From assembly GCA_025603075.1 (NCBI GenBank), contig MU626463.1, forward strand, positions 1 to 34,099: a DNA stretch of 34,099 nucleotides, given 5' to 3'. The notes beneath the pieces were generated by a model that was given only the letters and a program-made list of their open reading frames with translations, searched no databases and was not told the DNA's origin. Shown one piece after another: positions 30,379-34,099 of this stretch (the stretch's first letter is position 1; each line of letters begins with the position of its first letter). Made by a program: the position numbers and the translations under genes. This stretch comes from Neoconidiobolus thromboides FSU 785. Lineage: Eukaryota; Entomophthoromycota; Entomophthoromycetes; Entomophthorales; Neoconidiobolaceae.

Positions 30379-32003
30379 ATGAAACTGTTGAATTTTTCAG
30401 CTATTTCTATACTAATTAGTGGGATAGCAAGTTCATTATCTTACAGTGGGAATAAAGTTTTATTTATAGGCGATAATGACTTCGTTATGGAAGACTATTC
30501 TCAATTTATTAGTAGTTTGAAAGGTAAAATTAATATTGGTAATTATTTAATATTAATCCATTTATATACTTTTAAACAATAGATCGTGATTATGATATAA
30601 CCTTCGTTAAAGCACAAGAAGAGGATGTGAAATTGATGAACTTTGAGACTAAAAATTATGATCATTTGATTTTGTTCTCCCCAAAAGTCACTGGTAAATT
30701 GATTTATCTGCTTTTAATATTTTATGTGTTTATAAAAAAAAAACATAGCTTATGGAGGTGGACTAAGTGAAAAAGAGATCATTGAATTTGTAGATCAAGG
30801 AGGAAATTTGTTATTGGCAGCCAATAACGATTTATCTAAGCTATATCAAAATGTAGCGTATCAATTTGGAGTTCAGTTTGATGTTAAAGGTAGTAAAGTA
30901 TTAGACCCATTTAACTATAATGTTGTCAACAATGATGATGAGGATCATGAATATATACTAAGTGAAGATATAAATTATTCTAATTATTTTTCAGAAGAAT
31001 ATAAGATTCAAGCACCAATTTTGTTTAAGGGAGTTGGCCATAGTATTAATAATAGTAACAATAATAAAGTTCGATCCATTTTAAAATCTACTGTGTCTTC
31101 TTTTTCATTAAAGCCAAGTAGTTCGGACACTACCTCTCTGTTTGGCCATGAAATTAGCCTAATCTCTGCTCTTCAAACTAGCAATAATGCTAGAGTTACT
31201 ATATTTGGTTCTACTGAAATGTTTTCAGATAAGTAAGTAATAATCACATTTAAATTAATACCAAATTAAATTTTAAATAGGTTTGTCAATGACAAAATAA
31301 TTAAGAAACTCAATAATGGCGAAAAATCAGCGTAATGATAATACTATTCATAATAATTCAGTTACTAATTATTCAATTTAGTGCAATTGATTCGGACAAT
31401 CTTAATTTTATTAAACAAATTACTAAATGGAATTTTCAAGAGTTTGGTGTTATAAAATGTATGGGTATTAATCATCATAGAATTAATGAAGTTGAAGCTC
31501 CAAGTAATTATCGTATTAATGATGAAATTGTAAGTAATATTTATAATTTAAAGTATAAATTTATCTCTTTTTATAAATAGAAATATAGCATAAAATTAGC
31601 AGAGTATAGCAATAATACATGGTTACCATTCCAAAAGAAAGATATACAATTGGAGATCATAATGTTGGACCCATATATACGTACTTATTTAGCTTTTGAG
31701 AAAGTAGAGACGGATAAAGATGGTAACTCGTATTCAATTTATAGTACACAAGTTAAATTACCGGATGTTTATGGTGTATTTACATTTAAAGTGGATTATC
31801 AAAGAGAAGGTTTTTCTTATATTTTTGAAAAAAATGTAGTTCCTGTTCATCCTTTCCGTCATAATGAGTACCCTCGTTTCCTTACTCCTGCTTTCCCTTA
31901 CTATCTTTCTACTGCTTCTATGGGTATATCTTTTGTCCTTTTCTCAATCATTTGGTTATTTTATAAGGAAGACCTCACTCCTTCAAAAAAGAAAAATCAA
32001 TAA
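30379..32003 (+). CDS. WBP1: oligosaccharyltransferase 48 kDa subunit (Wbp1/OST48)
   Basis: Exons 30379-30523, 30583-30693, 30749-31232, 31281-31331, 31382-31529 and 31581-32003 join in phase to 453 residues; human OST48 has 456 and yeast Wbp1 430. It is a non-catalytic subunit of the oligosaccharyltransferase in the ER membrane, which attaches N-glycans to nascent proteins. A signal peptide (about 1-22) is followed by VLFIGDND, the GGGLSEKEIIEFVDQGGNLLLAA block, VTIFGSTEMFSDKFVND, IKQITKWNFQEFGVIK and MLDPYIRTYL. One membrane helix near the end (SMGISFVLFSIIWLFY) is followed by a short tail ending KKNQ, which fits the KKxx ER-retrieval signal. The Asn-rich insert around residues 190-205 is lineage-specific. 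Confidence 0.94.
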
Positions 32004-32120
32004 TTAAAATAGCAAAATTTAATTTGCTTGCTCATGAATTATATTTAACTAAATAATATCATTACTACAATTAATTTTCTGTATCATTTTTATGAGAATC
32101 TTATTAAGTAACAATATATG

Positions 32121-32216
32121 AGGATGTATTTTTTTATTTAAGAATTTTACTAACAATTTTTCTACTAAAATGGCGCTTAAAAGATGGAAAAGTAATGAAG
32201 TCAAAAAAACGCTCTT
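32121..32216 (-). mobile_element. small inverted-repeat element, copy 6
   Basis: It starts AGGATGTATTTTTTTATTTAAG and ends AAAAAAACGCTCTT. The core TTTTACTAACAATTTTTCTAC and GTAATGAAGTC match the family. It is 96 bp long. Flanks ATATG and ATATA differ by one base, consistent with a slightly decayed 5 bp target duplication. Confidence 0.8.
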
Positions 32217-32820
32217 ATATAGTACCTATAAAATTTTATATTTTGAAATAAAAGCTTAAACTATGAGTTAAAAACAATAGTCATCGATTCAATTATGAAT
32301 AGAATATGTTAGGTAAGTAAAATATATTGCTATCTATAAACCCCTATTGACTATGGACTTATTATTGAACATAAAGCCTTTTCATGAAGTAATTTTTTGT
32401 CTTTGTCGAATTAATAAAAACACAGGTTTTAAGATTTTTTAAAGAATAGTAATGGCTAATTTAATCTAATTGTAATATTAATAGTTTATTTTTAAGTGAA
32501 ATATTATAAGATGCTAAAATCCGATAAGGTACTAAAATTTTATAAACTGCATAAATGATTCTATCAATTGCTGTATAAATTTTAATTCAAATGTCATAAC
32601 CTTTAAAAAATATTAAGTCTTTTAAAAAACAACTACAAGTTATAAGTTGATCAAAAGAGATTAAAATATGGTATTATGTTAAATTTGTATATACAAACTT
32701 ATTAAACATTTAGTATTATAGTGAGAGACACAGTCGTCTTAACGTTTAAAGAAATATAGAAACGAAAACCAGGTAGAGAATCATATAAAAAAAACATTTT
32801 AACCATTCAAACAAAATAAA

Positions 32821-32918
32821 GGGATGTATTTTTGTATTTAAGAATTTTACTATCAATTTTGCCGCTTAAACAGCGCTTAAAAGATGGGAAAGGTGATGAA
32901 GCCAAAAAAGACATCTCC
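32821..32918 (-). mobile_element. small inverted-repeat element, copy 7
   Basis: 98 bp, starting GGGATGTATTTTTGTATTTA and ending GCCAAAAAAGACATCTCC, flanked by perfect ATAAA duplications (32816-32820 and 32919-32923). It lies about 600 bp from copy 6, in the same orientation. Confidence 0.88.
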
Positions 32919-33129
32919 ATAAAATTGCGATTGTTATTAAAGCCTTCGTAGAAGCTAAACCGGTTGTCATGAGAGTAGTGCTAGTATTTTATAAATCAGA
33001 TTTTTGGTAAAGAATGATTTTTATTTTATAGAAATTGTTGGTAAAATTTTAAACTTAAATTCAAATGTCGAACTACTTTTTATATTTATATATCTATTAA
33101 ATTTCTACTAAAGTCAAATTAAGATAGGA

Positions 33130-33145
33130 TTAGGGTTAGGGTTAG
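33130..33145 (+). repeat. short interstitial telomere-like run
   Basis: TTAGGGTTAGGGTTAG, two full units plus four bases of the TTAGGG repeat used at most fungal telomeres. Such a G-rich run is unexpected in this AT-rich context. It is too short to be a telomere itself and could be a repair scar or chance. Confidence 0.7.
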
Positions 33146-33477
33146 TGATAAATATTTAAAATGTTTTAATTTTAATTTAGCTGGCATTTTTTTGAACGAT
33201 CGATCTATTTCGTTACTTAAAAAGGAGGATTTTTATTAGGGGATAAAATAGCATCATCACTCCCACAACATAACCATTGAGCCCTTGGCTTCTCAATAAA
33301 AGCTAAATTATAAAAAAAATTAAAAGGAATTTTCCTTCAAAATTTTATTGAAGCCATTTGCATTGATAATTTTTTATAAGGAAAGTATTAGTATTTAATA
33401 TCAACTAATTTATAATAAAAACTATTTCATGATTCTATGAAAAGCTCATACGTTGTTATTATTAGTTAGAGTTAACA

Positions 33478-34099
33478 TTATAAACTTTGAATAATTTCGG
33501 TAAGCATTTTACCATCTACTTTCTCAGTGAAAGTAAACGAAGAGTTTGATTGATCAATATCATCTAAATTGTCTCTAGTAGAAAGCATTACCTCGCTACC
33601 CACTAAAAGGATTTTAGTTTTATTAATACTATGCTAATTATATACCATCATACCTTCATCATTTACAATGTCTTGGATCCTGTTTTTAGCTGTAATTCTT
33701 AAATATATTTTCCTAAACGCAGAATGAATGGTAGGATCACAACAAAAAGCAGTAAAATTAAGGGTTCCTAACATTCCACTAGTAATCATTGTAAGAATGA
33801 ACAATTCAGGTGCTTCAAAGTCAAAAAGATCATATGCTGTTTGGTTTATTACTAGTCCTGATTGAGAGACTATCATTATTATAGGGTATAGTAAGCTAAA
33901 AAAAAGAATTAGCCACAACAAATTGCAAATCAAAATATGTACATTCTAAAACCCATGATCTTTACACTTTTGGCTGCTTCTACAGAAGCTCTTGCTCCAC
34001 GAAACAGTCTAAAGTTTTGTATCTTCTTGGTTTGTTTACTCAATATTATTATGACTAAAATTACAATGACTAGCAAATAAAGCATACAGATCATTGTAA
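33478..34099 (-). CDS. seven-transmembrane receptor, 3' part (cut by window end)
   Basis: Exons 34099 (open)-33943, 33895-33654 and 33602-33478 are joined by introns of 47 and 51 bp. The visible part starts in helix 5 (MLYLLVIVILVIIILSKQ). It has a basic third inner loop (KQTKKIQNFRLFRGARASVE), helix 6 (FRILLYPIIMIVSQSGLVI), helix 7 with NFTAFCCDPTIHSAFRK, and a tail ending TEKVDGKMLTEIIQSL. The NFxxFxxDPxI motif in helix 7 is shared with the two intronless receptors in the window, so this is a distant, intron-bearing relative. Reading straight through would give an early frame break near 33937, which the 47 bp intron (GTACAT...TTTTTTTTAG) removes. The C-terminal exon restores an otherwise premature stop (GMMVYN). 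Ligand unknown. The N-terminus and helices 1-4 lie beyond the window. Confidence 0.75.

Larger units (their letters stand above)
32004..33477. other. intergenic with two small elements and a TTAGGG run
   Basis: Apart from the two small elements (32121-32216 and 32821-32918) and the telomere-like run at 33130, all listed separately, this AT-rich stretch has no gene, no RNA gene and no larger repeat that I can recognise. Confidence 0.5.

Noticed and set aside
33634-33933. Receptor fragment as a frameshifted pseudogene
   Set aside because: A 47 bp GT-AG intron with a pyrimidine-rich acceptor resolves the apparent frame change and leaves a normal helix 6.
1-34099. CRISPR arrays, bacterial operons or a prophage-like system
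   Set aside because: Spliceosomal introns, nuclear-type genes and spacing show eukaryotic DNA; no regularly spaced repeats were seen.

Overview
The window reads as nuclear DNA of a very AT-rich fungus. Seven genes are compact and intron-bearing (introns mostly about 45-140 bp, usually GTAAGT-like donors and TTTAG/ATAG acceptors) and two more are intronless. Several products are fungal in character: an F-BAR/DEP/RhoGAP protein of the Rgd2 type, a stand-alone GAR transformylase (fused to other enzymes in animals), a Gga-type VHS/GAT/GAE adaptor close to the yeast length, Pet191/COA5 and Wbp1. Animal-like dynactin p25 and a FAM192A/NIP30-domain protein, together with amplified intronless seven-helix receptors and decayed F-box/LRR-like genes, suggest an early-diverging lineage such as Conidiobolus/Entomophthoromycotina. 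The taxon is an inference from gene content; no marker gene in the window proves it.

Layout. 1-2127: diverged ~1.1 kb dispersed repeat (copy A) plus a ~98 bp inverted-repeat element. 2128-4952 (+): Rgd2-like RhoGAP, nine exons. 5059-6062 (-): dynactin p25, six exons, tail to tail with the previous gene. 6247-6537 (+): COA5/Pet191, head to head with p25 over 184 bp. 6538-8848: no recognisable gene. 8849-9466 (+): GAR transformylase, one exon. 9611-12288 (-): Gga adaptor, thirteen exons. 12603-15503 (-): large seven-helix membrane protein with a ~530-residue tail. 15504-17957: mostly empty, one orphan exon-like ORF, one small element. 17958-19079 (-): receptor 1. 19080-27900: a gene-poor accessory stretch with two decayed F-box/LRR-like genes, repeat copy B carrying a nested small element, two further small elements, and a FAM192A-like gene (26888-27737, -). 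27900-29024 (-): receptor 2, 65% identical to receptor 1 over the first 300 residues and sharing ~650 bp of 5' flank with it. 30379-32003 (+): Wbp1/OST48, six exons. 32004-33477: two more small elements and a short TTAGGG array. 33478-34099 (-): 3' part of a third seven-helix receptor, cut by the window end.

The housekeeping genes serve unrelated routes (Rho signalling, dynactin, cytochrome oxidase assembly, purine synthesis, trans-Golgi sorting, N-glycosylation). The accessory part is a dynamic zone of receptor duplication, pseudogenes and small transposons. The best-supported new observation is the ~98 bp element family: seven copies, two with perfect 5 bp target duplications plus one whose empty site is preserved in the paired repeat. 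I see no clear evidence of an entirely new multi-gene system. All exon boundaries were worked out by hand from splice sites, reading phase and family similarity.
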